Assembly (NCBI GenBank): GCA_036873135.1 | Contig: JAPTYO010000022.1 | Coordinates: 6,506,979-6,570,978 of the forward strand | From: Clarkia xantiana subsp. parviflora | Lineage: Eukaryota > Streptophyta > Magnoliopsida > Myrtales > Onagraceae | Length of the DNA stretch: 64,000 bases | Direction of reading: 5' to 3' | Shown: piece by piece, positions 35,626 to 47,052 of the stretch | Layout of the letters: every line of letters starts with the position of its first letter | How positions within the stretch are numbered: the stretch's first letter is position 1 | The notes under the pieces: model-generated | What the model was told of the DNA's origin: nothing | Databases searched by the model: none | The model's input: only the letters and a program-made list of their open reading frames with translations | Program-made: the position numbers and the translations under genes

Positions 35626-37207
35626 ACTGCTCGTTGATGTTTTATCTTGAGCATGTTGGGCTCTTTTCCACTTTGCTTATGTTTGTGTTTGGAACTTTGT
35701 TGGAGTTGTTCCTTGGTTGTTGCTTGTGACTTGTTCGCTTTGAACTACATCGTTTGAACCTGCTTTAAACATAGCAGTTTGCACGATAACTTATTAGTAA
35801 TATTTCATACCGTTATCACTTACTGTGTTTACTAAACGAGGATGACTAGTAACGTAGACATAGTCCCCGCAGTCGTGACCAATAGCCACTTATTGATTGA
35901 TGACTTGAGATGCACTCAAGATTGCTTGCATGATGCGTTACGCATGTTGCCCTTCTTTCCTGAATAGCTTGCCGCTATATATGTTGTAACTTGTCAATTG
36001 TTTCGCGTATAGCGACTTTCTTTAACAAGTAGTATATTTGAAAGGTGTTATCTTGATTAAGCAAGATACTAGTTTATATCGTCTCTTAGTTCAACTCTAA
36101 GGCGACGTTGTACAAGACTCGACTTGTAAATTTTATGAGTTTTAAACAGGGTGCGCACCTGCCAGCGTGTATCAACCCGCGTTGGGGAAGCATACGTAAA
36201 AACATTTTGGTTTTTGAAAAAAATATTTGTGATACGTGATTTCTGCGTTCAGCGACCACGTAACACGTTTTGAAAATATGTATTGTGATGCATGATTTCT
36301 GCGTCCAGGAATTATGCAACACGGTTTGAAAATCTGTAGTACGGAATTTTCATCTAACAAGAGGACTTTTGCCGTAAGGTGTGAACCCTTGAACAGGAAT
36401 TCATAGTACGGGATTGTCATCTTACAAGAGGACGTTCTCCGTATAGAGTGAGTCTTTAATAGGAATTCCTAGTATAGGATTTTCGTCTAATAAGAGGACG
36501 TTCGTCATAAAGAGTGAACCCTAAACAGGGTATACACACTTATTGTAGCGTGGGGTCGTTATCTAACAAGAGAACTTCCGCCATTTATAGTATGGGGTGA
36601 TCAGTCCCGTATTGTATTTGCCCATCCTGTTCTGAATCCAGGGAATGGCTATGAACATGAGGATTTGCCTCTAACAAGAGATGTCACAGCATGTCATTTT
36701 TTTAAAGTAAACATGGGGTTTGTCTTTATAAAGAGGATACCTCAACATGCTACTTTTGATAGTAAATCTTGGTGTTAATCCAAGATATTGCTTGTAGTTG
36801 ACGCCTTTGGAATAGTCATCATTTTGATAGTAGAGAATTTCTATAAGTCCCTTTTTGTAGATAATCCGCAAGTTGTCATTGTGTCATATAAGTTGACTGT
36901 GTACATAGCGCAATGGCTTTGTGTTGCCGGCACCTTCTTGAGATAGATGCTAATTTTATGAATGGAGAAATAAATTCCTTGTTGGTGTAGATAATAGTTG
37001 TTGTAGTTACTTTGTTTTGCTTCCAAGTAACGTATATAGAATAGTGATGTTCCTACGAAGATAGAACGACTTCATTAGGTTCATGAGATTATTACAAAGA
37101 TGCCACTTTATATGAGAGTGTGGACTTTTCAACAGGTAGATGCGTTATGGAAATAAGAGCAAAAGGGCTTGATACGACAGCTTCTTTTGTGATAGAAGAT
37201 TATCCTT
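35626..37207. other. T5 spacer between convergent genes
   Basis: No gene. Degenerate repeats of TCTAACAAGAGGACKTTCGCC and GTGAACCCTTGAACAGG occur at about 36340-36680, the counterpart of the arrays in T1 and T8. Confidence 0.6.
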
Positions 37208-38586
37208 TTATCCGTGAAATTTCTTCAAGTGTCCTCCACTAAATGTGTTCGTAGAGGCATTACCATTTGCATCTTCAAGGCGATATGCGTTGATATGCGG
37301 GATGGATATGACCTTGTAAGGGCCTTACCATTTTGGAGACAGTTTGTTGATCTGATCGATATGTGAGAACTCATTCTTTCTCCACACCATTTCTCCGACA
37401 TGGAATTGTCTTTCTTTCACCTTCCTATTGTAATATCTTGCAGTTATCAAACGCATACGTGCCTGATTATGTTCAGAGTTACGCCTTTTTCTTCTGCCAG
37501 GTCTACGTCTAGACGCATGTCTACTTCGTTGGCTTAGGCGTTGAAATGGGTTGTGCGGTAGGATGAGACAGCAATTTCGATGGGAGCGACAGCTTCCGTT
37601 CCATACACCAGACTGAATGGTGTTTCTCCGGTTGACTCCTTTGGAGTTGTTCGTAGTGCCCACAGCACACTGCTAAGCTCTTCTGCCCATCCTCCTTTTA
37701 ATGCATGCACTCTTTTCTTGAGACCGTCTAGGACGGTCTTGTTGGCGGCTTGGACTTGTCCGTTGGTTTGAGCACGGCGGACTGATGCGAAATGGTGGTT
37801 AATGTTGAGCCTTTCGCAAAATGTTTGAAGCCTTGAACTCTTGAACTGTGGCCCGTTGTCGCTGATTAGCGCCTTTGGAACTCCGTATCGTGAGATGATG
37901 TGATTTCGGATGAAATCCATTATTTGTGCGTCGGTTGTTCGTGCCAATGCCTTTGCCTCGATCCACTTTGAAATATTGTCGATTGCGACGACAATGTACT
38001 TGGTTTGGCCTTTTGATTTTGGAAGTGGGCTCACCAAATCAATCCCCCATTGTGCGAATGGCCAAGAACTTGCAATTGGGCTTAGCTCAGCGGCTGGTGC
38101 CGTGATACTTCTTGAATAAAGTTGGCAAGATTCGCATTCTGCGACCAAATGCGTAGCTTGGTTCTTCATGGTTGGCCAATAGTATCCCAAGCTCAACGTC
38201 TTGCGTATTAGAGATCTTGCACCTTCATGGCAGGCTGCTTGGCCTTTATGCAAATCCTCTAACACTTTCTGGCCTTCCCGGAAGGTGATGCACTTTAGGT
38301 ATGGGGTTGAAAATCCTCTCTTGTATAGCTCGTCATCTATCAACGCGTAATTGACAGCTTGTCTCTGTATTTTTTGGGCTTGAACTTTGTCTTCGGGGAG
38401 CTTGTGGTCTTTGAGATATGCCAATATTGGGGTCATCCAATCTGGATCTGGATTGATGCACAAGACTTCGAATTTGTTAATTACTGACAAGATTCGGTTT
38501 TCCACGAAATGCGTTTCTTTGCCCTGTTCATTGCCTTGTGCGAACTTGCTCAAGGCATCAGATTCTTGATTTTCTTCTCTAGGCAC
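37208..38586 (-). pseudogene. T5 integrase
   Basis: C-terminal part of pol: inserts element DNA into the chromosome. Visible are the zinc-binding H/C region (GHLCHEGARS-like, seen here as CHEGARS, then CESCQ), the catalytic core with GIDLVSP, SDNGPQF and the Glu in QTNGQVQAANK, and RTTPKESTGETPF, LVYGTEAV. A frameshift lies near 37600 (frames 37534-38586 and 37325-37663 overlap), and an in-frame TAA follows PKW at 37325. The end, SGGHLKKFHG, stops at 37208. Confidence 0.82.
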
Positions 38587-39302
38587 CGCGATGATGTCGA
38601 AGGTATCGAAGCTTGTGATGAGGTCTTTTGCTTGCCCCAGGTATTTTTACATATTTTCTGACTTTGCCGCGTATTCGCCTTTAACTTGATTGACGACTAA
38701 CTGCGAATCGCACTTCACTCTTAGGTGTTTAACTCCAACACCTTTTGCAATTCTTAAGCCAGTTATCAATGCCTCGTACTCCGCCTCGTTGTTTGTTGCT
38801 CTAAATGTTAAGTTTAGAGCATACTTCAATGAATTAGATCCGTCGGGTGGTATCAGGAGGAATCCGGCACCTAATCCTCCTACATTTGAAGATCCGTCGG
38901 TGTACATTTGCCATACTTCGATATGTTCTTCAATTTGTTGAGGTCCGACTTGGGCATCTGTCTCGGGTGTTATCCCGGTGAATTCTGCAATGAAGTCTGC
39001 CAATGCTTGCCCCTTGATCGCCGTTCGAGGAGCAAAATGAATGCGGAATTCACTTAAGTCCACCGACCACTTTGTTAGCTTTCCTGACATGTTTGGCTTT
39101 GACAGGATATGCTTCAGGGGTTGGTCTGTTAAGACTGTTACTTCGTGTGCGTGGAAGTATGGCCTTAGTTTCCTTGCTGCTATTATAAGCGCGTACAGGT
39201 ATTTCTCAATTGGCATGTAATTTATCTCGTACTTTGCCAGTATCTTGCTTACGTAGTATACTGAGAGCTGGGTAGTCCCTTTTTGTTTGACAAGGACTGA
39301 GC
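38587..39302 (-). pseudogene. T5 RNase H
   Basis: Degrades the RNA strand during reverse transcription. It has YVSKILAKYE, the connection-like block FRIHFAPRTAIKGQALADF, then YTDGSS and NNEAEYEALITGL with the catalytic acids. An in-frame TAA at 38647-38649 separates it from integrase. The upstream edge is the C6 insertion point; the frame continues at 45058. Confidence 0.82.
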
Positions 39303-39578
39303 TAAAAGCTTTAGAAGGTTGAATCATTTGTTGATTGATCATTAGGGATTACAATGCTATAGGTAAACTATATATACTAGGTGATAAGGATCACCAACTA
39401 GGACTAGCTATCCTAGGTGCCCAACTTGGTGCACCAAGGTGCATACACCATGTAACATGTACTACATGATATATGCACCATATAATAACCTTATACAATC
39501 ATCTAATGACATGATAGAAGTAAATGCAAGTGTAAATTACAAGATGCAATGTGAGCATATTAACTTATATACTCTATA
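39303..39578 (-). repeat. C6 3' LTR (276 bp)
   Basis: Plus strand TAAAAGCTTTAGAAGG...ACTCTATA. Followed by the complement of a purine tract (TTCTCCCATCCTTTTC). Confidence 0.95.
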
Positions 39579-41268
39579 TTCTCCCATCCTTTTCTTCTTC
39601 TTCTCTTCTTTCTTGGAACACATCCTTGATTCCATATAGCTTTAGCAAAGCTAAGTGTTGATTCTTTACTAATGCCTTGGTAAGCAAGTCAGCAAGTTGT
39701 TCCTTTGAAGGAATGTAATGGACACCTATGATTCCTTGTTGAATATGATGTCTTGTGAAGTGGCAGTCTAGCTCAATGTGCTTGGTGCGCTCATGGAACA
39801 TGGGATTCTTTGCAATCTTCACAGCTGCCTGGCTATCTGTGTAGATTGGGATAGGAAGATTTACTTGTATGCCAAGTTCCTTGAGGATTCTCCCCACCCA
39901 AAGTGCCTCTTGAATTGCAACTCTTAGACATCTATACTCTGCTTCAGCACTTGATAGGGAAATTGTATCTTGCTTCTTTACCTTCCAGGCTATCATAGCT
40001 TCTCCTAGCTTGACACAATAGGCACTCACTGATTTCCTACTAAAAGGACAAGCAGCCCAATCAGAATCACAAAACAAACTCAAATTGAGCTTGTTGTTGG
40101 AAGGATAGATCAATCCTTATCCTGGAGTGCCTTTAATGTATCTGATGACTCTTATGACTGCATCATGATGGGACTTCTTTGGCTTGTCAACAAATTGACT
40201 GAGTCTTTGTACTGAAAAGCTAATGTCTGGCCTTGTCATGGTAAGGTATAGCAACTTGCCAATGATCCTCCTATAAGAAGTGGCATCCTCCAAGAGTGTA
40301 TCATCATTGTTTGAATTAGTTGCTTTGTCATACTCATGTGTGGTGAGTTTGACATTGAACTCCATAGGGGTTTCAGCAGGCCTTGCAGCTCCTAGGCCAG
40401 CATCTTCAATGAGCTCAATTGCATATTTCCTTTGGTTGATTACAAGACCTCTATCTGACCTTGCAACTTCAAGTCCCAAAAAGTACCTCAAGTCTCCTAA
40501 GTCCTTCAATTTGAAGTGTGTTTGGAGTGTGTTCTTCAATTGATTGATCATCTTGGTGTTGGAGCCAGTGATTAGAAGATCATCAACATAGGTGAGAAGA
40601 AAAACTTTGTCATCACCTTGTATCTTGGTGAACAAGGAATGATCTGAGGCACATTGTTTGTAACCATTCTTCAATAAGGTTTGAGTGAGCTTGATGTTCC
40701 ATTGTCTTGAAGCTTGTTTGAGACCATACAAGGACTTGTTGAGCTTGCACACAAGATTGGGATATCCCTCAAGAGACTTGGAATGACTGAAACCTTGGGG
40801 AATGTCCATATACACTTCTTCATTTAGATCACCTTGAAGAAATGCATTGTTTACATCCATGTGGTACAATCCCCATGATTTGGAAGCTGCCAAAGCTAAT
40901 ATGATCCTCACTGTGTCCATTTTGACTACATGGGAGAATGTCTCATTGAAATCAGTCCCTTCAATTTGAGTGAATCCCTTGGCAACCAATCTTGCTTTGT
41001 ATCTTTCAATGGAACCATCAGAATTGTATTTGACTTTAAATACCCATTTGCAACCAATTGAAGATTTGCCTTGTGGGAGTTCTATTAGCTCCCAAGTGTT
41101 GTTGTTTTGAAGTGCTTGCATTTCTTCCTTCATGGCTAAGATCCATTTTGGGTCTTTGATTGCTTGTTTATAGGTGGTTGGCTCTTTGATCTTGTCAAGG
41201 GCAGCCAAGAAGCATTTGTATTGTGGACCCAAGTTGTCATAGGATACATACTTCTCCATTCCAAACAT
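39579..41268 (-). pseudogene. C6 reverse transcriptase and RNase H
   Basis: RT copies element RNA into DNA; RNase H removes the template. The RT part (40117-41268) starts with KQAIKDPKWILAMKEEMQAL and has GCKWVFKVK, MDVNNAFLQGDL, SLYGLKQASRQW and the catalytic YVDD in LLTYVDDLL, all typical of copia. After an in-frame TAA at 40117 comes RNase H with DSDWAACPFSRKSVS, SSAEAEYRCL, TDSQAA and KHIELDCHF, ending at 39574. The N-terminal linker continues from the integrase frame across another in-frame TAA at 41374. Confidence 0.9.
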
Positions 41269-41373
41269 AGCATTTGAACTTGATCTTTGTTTGAGTTCAG
41301 CAAGCCTTGCACTTCTCCTAGGAGGTGGTGGGTGTAGTTGTGCAATTCTAAGACTCCTTCTCAGATTGGAAGG

Positions 41374-42906
41374 TTAGGGTGCTTCTTCTTCAATTGGTTG
41401 TTGAGGTGGTTGATCCTCAATCTGAGGTGCTTGATCATCCATTTGAGGTGTGGCAACCTCAATGGGAGGAGTGTTGGTTGATACATCCATGTCAAAATGA
41501 AATGGATTCTCAGGTGGGAAATCTTCAAGTGGTTGCTTGACTCCCAAGCAAGATGGAATAAGAGCCTTTAGAGCATCCTTTGACATGCTAAAGGGGAAGA
41601 TATCTTCATGGAAATGAACATCCCTTGATACATGAAACACTGAGTTTGAAATGTTCATCACAAGGTATCCTTTTTGAGATGTTGAATATCCCATTAGGAT
41701 GCATGGTTCAGCCCTTGGACTAAACTTGTCATGGTTGTTCAATTTGGTTGAAAAACATAGGCAACCTATAGTTCTCAAGTGATGAAGAGAAGGAGTTTTG
41801 CCATATAACACTTCAATAGGTGACTTGAACTTCAAGATAGAGGTGGGAAGCCTATTGAGTAAGTAACAAGCATTGAGTATGCAATACCCCCAATGCCTCA
41901 AAGGCATGGATGCTTGAAATCTTATAGCTCTAGCAATGTTGAGGATGTCCCTATGTTTGCGTTCCACCCTTCCATTTTGTTGTGGTGTATGCACACAACT
42001 TGTTTGATGGAGAATGCCAAATTGAAGAAGCAAACCTTTGCAAACAGAATTGATGAACTCAGTCCCATTATCACTCCTCAAGGTTTTGACCATTGTTCCA
42101 AATTGATTCTTCACCATGATTAAGAAATTCTTGATGTGCAAGAAAGTGTCACTTTTGTGCCTCATCAAGTAAACCCAAGTTGCCCTTGAGTGATCATCAA
42201 CAATGGTCAAGAAGTATTGATTGTTCTTGAAGGTTGGCACTTTGTAAGGACCCCATAAATCCATGTGAACCAAATCAAAGGGCTTTGAAGCAATAGAATC
42301 ACTTGTTGGAAATGAAAATCTAGATTGTTTTGCAAGAGGACAAATAGTGCATTGTTTGATACAACCATATGTCTTATTCAAGCCTAAAACATCCAAATGA
42401 TTCAAATATTGTTCTGAGACATGGCCCAAACGCCTATGCCATCTCAATACTTCATCCTTATTCTCCAAGCAAGCAGGTGCCAACTTCCTTGGGCTTGAAG
42501 GCACCACATCCTTCAAAGTGTATAGTCCTCTATTCCATTCCCCAATCACCATGGACTTGCCACTCTGGCCCTGAAGTAACACATGATCACAAGTAAAGAT
42601 CACTTTGCAATTTAACTGGCTTGGTAACCTAGATACAGAGATCAGATTGAACTTGAAGTCTGGGACCAAGAGTATGTTGGTCAATGTGAATCCACTTGGG
42701 AAAGAGCAAGAACCAACATGAGTCACTTTGCATTTGTGACCATTTGGCAAGTGCACATATTGGTGATCAGAATCACTTTTCTTCAAATCATGTAGCCACT
42801 CAATTTGATGAGTGATGTGGTTAGTAGCACCTGAGTCAACTATCCAAACCATAGAATCACTAGATATACCTGCCATGTTGACATGAGCTTTGATCCATAT
42901 CTTCAA
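41374..42906 (-). CDS. C6 protease and integrase
   Basis: Protease active site WIVDSGATNHI near residues 25-35; GAG-pre-integrase zinc region with HRRLGH and CTICPLAKQSR; integrase core with DLWGP, SDNGTEF and the Glu in QQNGRVERKHR, then the copia GCLCFSTK and ILMGYSTSQKGY blocks. The C-terminal linker ends in Gln/Pro/Glu repeats at the TAA. A one-base shift separates it from gag (overlap 42860-42906), where an intact copia element would read through. Confidence 0.88.
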   Translation of the reverse strand: MKIWIKAHVNMAGISSDSMVWIVDSGATNHITHQIEWLHDLKKSDSDHQYVHLPNGHKCKVTHVGSCSFPSGFTLTNILLVPDFKFNLISVSRLPSQLNCKVIFTCDHVLLQGQSGKSMVIGEWNRGLYTLKDVVPSSPRKLAPACLENKDEVLRWHRRLGHVSEQYLNHLDVLGLNKTYGCIKQCTICPLAKQSRFSFPTSDSIASKPFDLVHMDLWGPYKVPTFKNNQYFLTIVDDHSRATWVYLMRHKSDTFLHIKNFLIMVKNQFGTMVKTLRSDNGTEFINSVCKGLLLQFGILHQTSCVHTPQQNGRVERKHRDILNIARAIRFQASMPLRHWGYCILNACYLLNRLPTSILKFKSPIEVLYGKTPSLHHLRTIGCLCFSTKLNNHDKFSPRAEPCILMGYSTSQKGYLVMNISNSVFHVSRDVHFHEDIFPFSMSKDALKALIPSCLGVKQPLEDFPPENPFHFDMDVSTNTPPIEVATPQMDDQAPQIEDQPPQQPIEEEAP

Positions 42907-44047
42907 AGCTTAGAGGTGTATGATCAAAGTGATCATTATGGGCAGCAACATGTTGGATTCTTTTGTCTGCTGTGCCATGAAATATCCTTTTGTCCTTGGC
43001 TGCCACATGCTCAATTGTGCTTGAGTTGCCACCTTCTTCAACAATGTTGGCTGAATTCCAATTCCTCTTAGGAGCATTTGGATTGGTTTGATGAATTGGG
43101 TGATCATATGGGTAGCCATGCTTGATGTAGCAATTGTCTTCAATGTGACCTCTCTTGCCACAATAGTTGCAAGTATTGAGTGGTCTCTGACTTGAAGGAT
43201 TGAAGTTGCCTCTTCCAAAGCCATTTCCTCTTCCAATGCCTTTGCCATTGCCTCTAGCAAAGCCTCTACCCCTTGCATATCCTCTTCCATTGCCTCTACC
43301 ACCACCATAGGATGGATGCTTTCCAGTGAACAAGGCAGTAGCCTCACCCACATCACCAATGGAACCAGAGATGGTCCTTTGGCTTTCTTCTTGTACCAAC
43401 ACAGAGAAGGCAATGCTAAGGGAAGGAAGTGGTTGTCTCATAAGTAAGGTGCTCCTAATGTGTCCATAGGAGTCATTCAGTCCCAAAAGAAATGCCATCA
43501 ACTTCTGCTTCTCCTTGTGTTCATTGACAATGGCAATGTCCCCAGCACATTGAAGATCCAAATCATCAATGGAAGCAAGAGCATCCCAGAGTTGCTTCAT
43601 TTTGGCAAAGTACTCAGTGATAGAGAGCACACCTTGAGATGTTTGGTAAATCTCCCTTGTTAATCGGAAGATTTGTGTGCCATCCACTTTATCAAACATC
43701 TCCTTCAAGTCATTCCAAATGGAAGAAGCAGTAGTGTTGTAGACCAAACCATTCACCAAATCTTTGGCCACAGTGTTCCTCAACCATGCTTTGACAATTG
43801 CATTTGCCCTATCCCATTTCACTCTATCATTGACATTAACATCCAATCTTGTGAATGTGCCATCTATAAAACCAAGCTTGTTCTTCACCAACAAGCCTTC
43901 CCTGATTGATGTGCTCCAAACATGATAGTTGGAGGTTCCTTGGAGTTGGAAAGGGATGAGCATATGGCCAGTGGTGTCTGAGGGGTGTATGTAAAGGGGG
44001 TCATCAACATTGGTTTCTTGAGCCATTTTGTAACTCAAGTAACACAA
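42860..44047 (-). CDS. C6 gag
   Basis: Nucleocapsid protein, UBN2-like copia gag. It opens with a GTSNYHVWSTSIREGL block, followed by WNDLKEMFDKVDGTQIFRL, ITEYFAKMKQLWDAL, a Gly/Arg-rich stretch of GRGNGRGYARG type, and a CCHC knuckle CNYCGKRGHIEDNC. The ATG of MAQETN (44023-44025) is a better start than the one 7 codons upstream. Confidence 0.88.
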   Translation of the reverse strand: MCYLSYKMAQETNVDDPLYIHPSDTTGHMLIPFQLQGTSNYHVWSTSIREGLLVKNKLGFIDGTFTRLDVNVNDRVKWDRANAIVKAWLRNTVAKDLVNGLVYNTTASSIWNDLKEMFDKVDGTQIFRLTREIYQTSQGVLSITEYFAKMKQLWDALASIDDLDLQCAGDIAIVNEHKEKQKLMAFLLGLNDSYGHIRSTLLMRQPLPSLSIAFSVLVQEESQRTISGSIGDVGEATALFTGKHPSYGGGRGNGRGYARGRGFARGNGKGIGRGNGFGRGNFNPSSQRPLNTCNYCGKRGHIEDNCYIKHGYPYDHPIHQTNPNAPKRNWNSANIVEEGGNSSTIEHVAAKDKRIFHGTADKRIQHVAAHNDHFDHTPLSFEDMDQSSCQHGRYI

Positions 44048-44760
44048 GTAGGTATTGAATTTGATTAATAGGAATCCAAATCCAAGAAATCAGCTGCCAC
44101 AATCCAATCAAAATCGCATACACAAGTTGCACTACAAACAAAAGTAGTACACCAAGGTTGTTGATAGTAGGACAAAATCCAGCTCACCCTATGAGATTGC
44201 TTGTACAATTCCGCAACAAGATTTGTGATTTTCAAAGCTTGAAATTCAACAGAAATGGATTAGAAGCCATTCTCCATTGATGAAAGCTCAGAATTCTTGA
44301 AGATATGAACACAAAACACAAGGTAGGCATAAATGTTCCTCAGCCGAGCAATGTGTAGACAAGGGAAATCAAGCAATGAAAATCCAGGTATCAAGCAAGG
44401 GGCGCAGCTGGAACAAGTTCAAAATCCATATCCAAATGTAGAGAAACAAAGCAAACTCCAGGAAATAGTAGTATCAAACACGCAATCAGCTCAACAAGAC
44501 TGAATTCTTCAAGAACAAGCAAACTAGTACTAAGTCATCTTGGCTATGTTTAGTCTAGGTGCAGATCTACTTTGTGCGTGTTGAGTTCTTGAAATTCCAC
44601 TTACTATATGTCCATTCTTAAGTAAGAAATGGATTGTTGAAGTAGAAAAGATGATCCACGAAGCTGAAGTTGCAAATCCACACTTGAACAAGGTGAATGT
44701 TAAGGCAAAACTTTGAAGAAACTTGGTCTTCTTTAGCTTTGTGGTTGTGCCGCCATTTGA
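44048..44760 (-). other. C6 untranslated leader
   Basis: About 700 bases between primer site and gag with no coding; presumed leader with packaging signals. Confidence 0.6.
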
Positions 44761-44763
44761 GGT

Positions 44764-44776
44764 GGCTCTGATACCA
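44764..44776 (-). promoter_or_regulatory. C6 primer-binding site
   Basis: TGGTATCAGAGCC on the minus strand, complementary to the 3' end of plant initiator tRNA-Met, directly at the LTR. Confidence 0.92.
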
Positions 44777-45052
44777 TAAAAGCTTTAGAAGGTTGAATCA
44801 TTTGTTGATTGATCATTAGGGATTACAATGCAATAGGTAAACTATATATACTAGGTGATAAGGATCACCAACTAGGACTAGCTATCCTATGTGCCCAACT
44901 TGGTGCACCAAGGTGCATACACCATGTAACATGTACTACATGATATATGCACCATATAATAACCTTATACAATCATCTAATGACATGATAGAAGTAAATG
45001 AAAGTGTAAATGACAAGATGCAATGTGAGCATATTAACTTATATACTCTATA
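44777..45052 (-). repeat. C6 5' LTR (276 bp)
   Basis: Four base differences from the 3' copy. TATATAAG lies within about 15 bases of the LTR start in element orientation. Confidence 0.95.
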
Positions 45053-45057
45053 TGAGC

Positions 45058-45985
45058 TGACTGCCGTGTTGCTCACCGATATGTACAGGAAGAGGGGCTC
45101 GCCTTGTATCGGTTTTGCCTATGCTGGCAATGTGCGCATGTGTTGCTTTAATTGCTGGAAGGCCTCTTCACACACTGGTGTCCATTCAAACTTTTTGTTT
45201 GCACGCAAGACTTCAAAGAAAGGAAGTGCCTTGTCGCCTATCCTGGCAAGGAATCTGTTTAAAGCTGCTAGGCGACCATTTAGTTGTTGGACTTCCTTAT
45301 GTTTCTTTGGGGACTCCATTTCTTCAATTGCCCGCACCTTCTCTGGGTTAGCCTCTATCCCTCTCTGGCTCACCATGAATCCCAGGATTTTCCCTGATTG
45401 TACGCCGAAAGCACATTTTGTTGGATTTAGGCGGACTTGATACTCACGCATTCTTTTGAAGATTGCTCGTAGGTCGTCAACATGGTTGCGCCTTTTGGTT
45501 GACTTCACGACCATGTCATCCACGTATGCCTCCATTTTTTCGTTCCGATTAAATCGCCGAAGATGGTATTGACCATTCGCTGGTATGTTGCTCCCGCATT
45601 AATCAAGCCGAATGGCATCACCGTGTAGTTATATATTTCGCTATCTGCATAGAATGCAGTGTGCGGCTCATCATCTTTGAACATCGGGATCTGGTTGTAT
45701 CCTGAGTATGCATCCATTACGGACATTAATTCATGGCTGGCGGTGGCATCGACTAGTTGGTCGATTCATGGGAGAGGATATGAATCCTTGGGGCATGCGT
45801 TGTTGAGATCTCTGTAGTCGATTAACATTCTTAATTTGCCACTTGATTTAGGTACCAATACTGGGTTTGCCACCCATGTTTGGTATCTTGATTCTTCAAT
45901 GAATCCTGCGTCAAGCAGTCTTCCCACATCTTCTCTGATTGCCAATGTCTTGTTGCCCCCGAGGGGTCGAAGTTTCTGGGCTACT
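45058..45985 (-). pseudogene. T5 reverse transcriptase
   Basis: Copies element RNA into DNA. Fragments in two frames: 45505-45726 has MDAYSGYNQI, FYADSEIYNYTVMPFGLINA; 45119-45535 has the catalytic MEAYVDDMVVKS, then LNPTKCAFGV, GFMVSQRGIEANPEK and RANKKFEWTPVCEEAFQQL. A one-base shift lies near 45535 in the IGTKK run. Upstream (45727-45985) WVANPVLV and a CVDYRDL-like block can be read with stops. Interrupted at 45058 by C6. Confidence 0.85.
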
Positions 45986-45987
45986 GC

Positions 45988-47004
45988 TCAGGTTCCCGGC
46001 TTGATGTTGAGCTTATGGGAAATGACGTCTGCGCTTATTCCGGGCATGTCGCTTGGCGACCATGCGAACAACTCTTTGTACTCTTTGAGGAGTGCTCTGA
46101 TTTCTATCACTTCATCTTCTGACAAAGATGCTCCAATTTGGACCATTCTGTCTGGCTCTTCGATCTTTATTTGCTTTAACTCTTCTACTGGGGCCGGTCG
46201 GGCACGGCTTTCTCTTGGATCATCATCAATGATGGGCATGTCATCCTTGTTTGGCTTGACGTTACTTTGGATTGCCACATTGTAACATTCCCTTGATAAC
46301 AGTTGGTCTCCTTTGACTTCACCGATTCCGGCTGCAGTTGGGAATTTGATCTTCTGGTGTGCCGTTGATGGCACCACTCCCCACACATTCATGGTTGCGT
46401 ATCCTAAGATACCATTGTATGCGTCAAGCTTTTGCACTACCACAAATGGTACTTCTATTTGGAGACGTTAGTTGCCTTCTTCCAGTATAACTGGCAGTGT
46501 TATGGATCCCAATGGGTAACTTGCATCTTCCATGAATCCCACTAAGGGTGAATTCATTCTGTTGACATTCTTCTTTCTCCCCAGAGCTAGGATGACGTCT
46601 TTTGTGATGATGTTGGGCGAACTTCCTCCGTCGACCAAGATACGCTTGATGTCCATGCCGTCGATTGTCATGGTTATGACTATGGCGTCATTATGCAGAA
46701 ATGTTATGTGCGTCTTGTCTTCTGAAGAAAAGCCAATGGCGTCTTTTATGACAACGTCTCCTTGCTGACTGCCTTTGGATTCATGGATCATCAGGGAAGC
46801 GTATATTTCTCTTTCGTATGACATTTCGCCTCCTGCTCCAAAGCCTCCATGTATCACGTGGATGCCTGGAAATTTTGGGCCGTGCTGTGCGGATGGCACA
46901 CTGCTTGCTGGCATGGGAGACATCATAGACTTTTTACGTCGTCTAAGGCGCTTCCTGGTTTCTGACGGATTGGCATTATTGAGAGCGTTGTGATCACTCG
47001 TCAT
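45988..47004 (-). pseudogene. T5 gag-less leader protein and protease
   Basis: The frame opens at ATG 47002-47004, 48 bases after the LTR. A short basic N-terminus (KRLRRRKKS) leads directly to HVIHGGFGAGGEM and REIYAS, the block that follows the gag finger in T1 and T8. Then RILVDGGSSPNII with the protease Asp, GSITLPV, and after a shift near 46455, LDAYNGILGYATMNVWGVVP. It ends in the RT-leading block FAWSPSDMPGI. The gag core and C/H finger are absent, with no remnant in any frame. Confidence 0.82.
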
Positions 47005-47035
47005 GACTCTGCGGTATGGTAGCTTTTGCTCGAAT

Positions 47036-47051
47036 CACGGAGACGGCGCCA
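47036..47051 (-). promoter_or_regulatory. T5 primer-binding site
   Basis: TGGCGCCGTCTCCGTG on the minus strand, followed by ATTCGAGCAAAA, a word also found after the L2 site. Confidence 0.75.
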
Positions 47052-47052
47052 A

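Larger units (their letters stand above)
39303..45052 (-). mobile_element. C6: Ty1/copia element nested in T5
   Basis: 5750 bp flanked by TGAGC (39298-39302 and 45053-45057). Two 276-bp LTRs differ at four positions. The primer site TGGTATCAGAGCC matches initiator tRNA-Met. Order gag, protease, integrase, RT, RNase H is that of Ty1/copia. LTR ends are TA...TA rather than TG...CA. Two in-frame stops and one frameshift disable it. It is the youngest datable insertion in the window by LTR identity. Confidence 0.95.
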
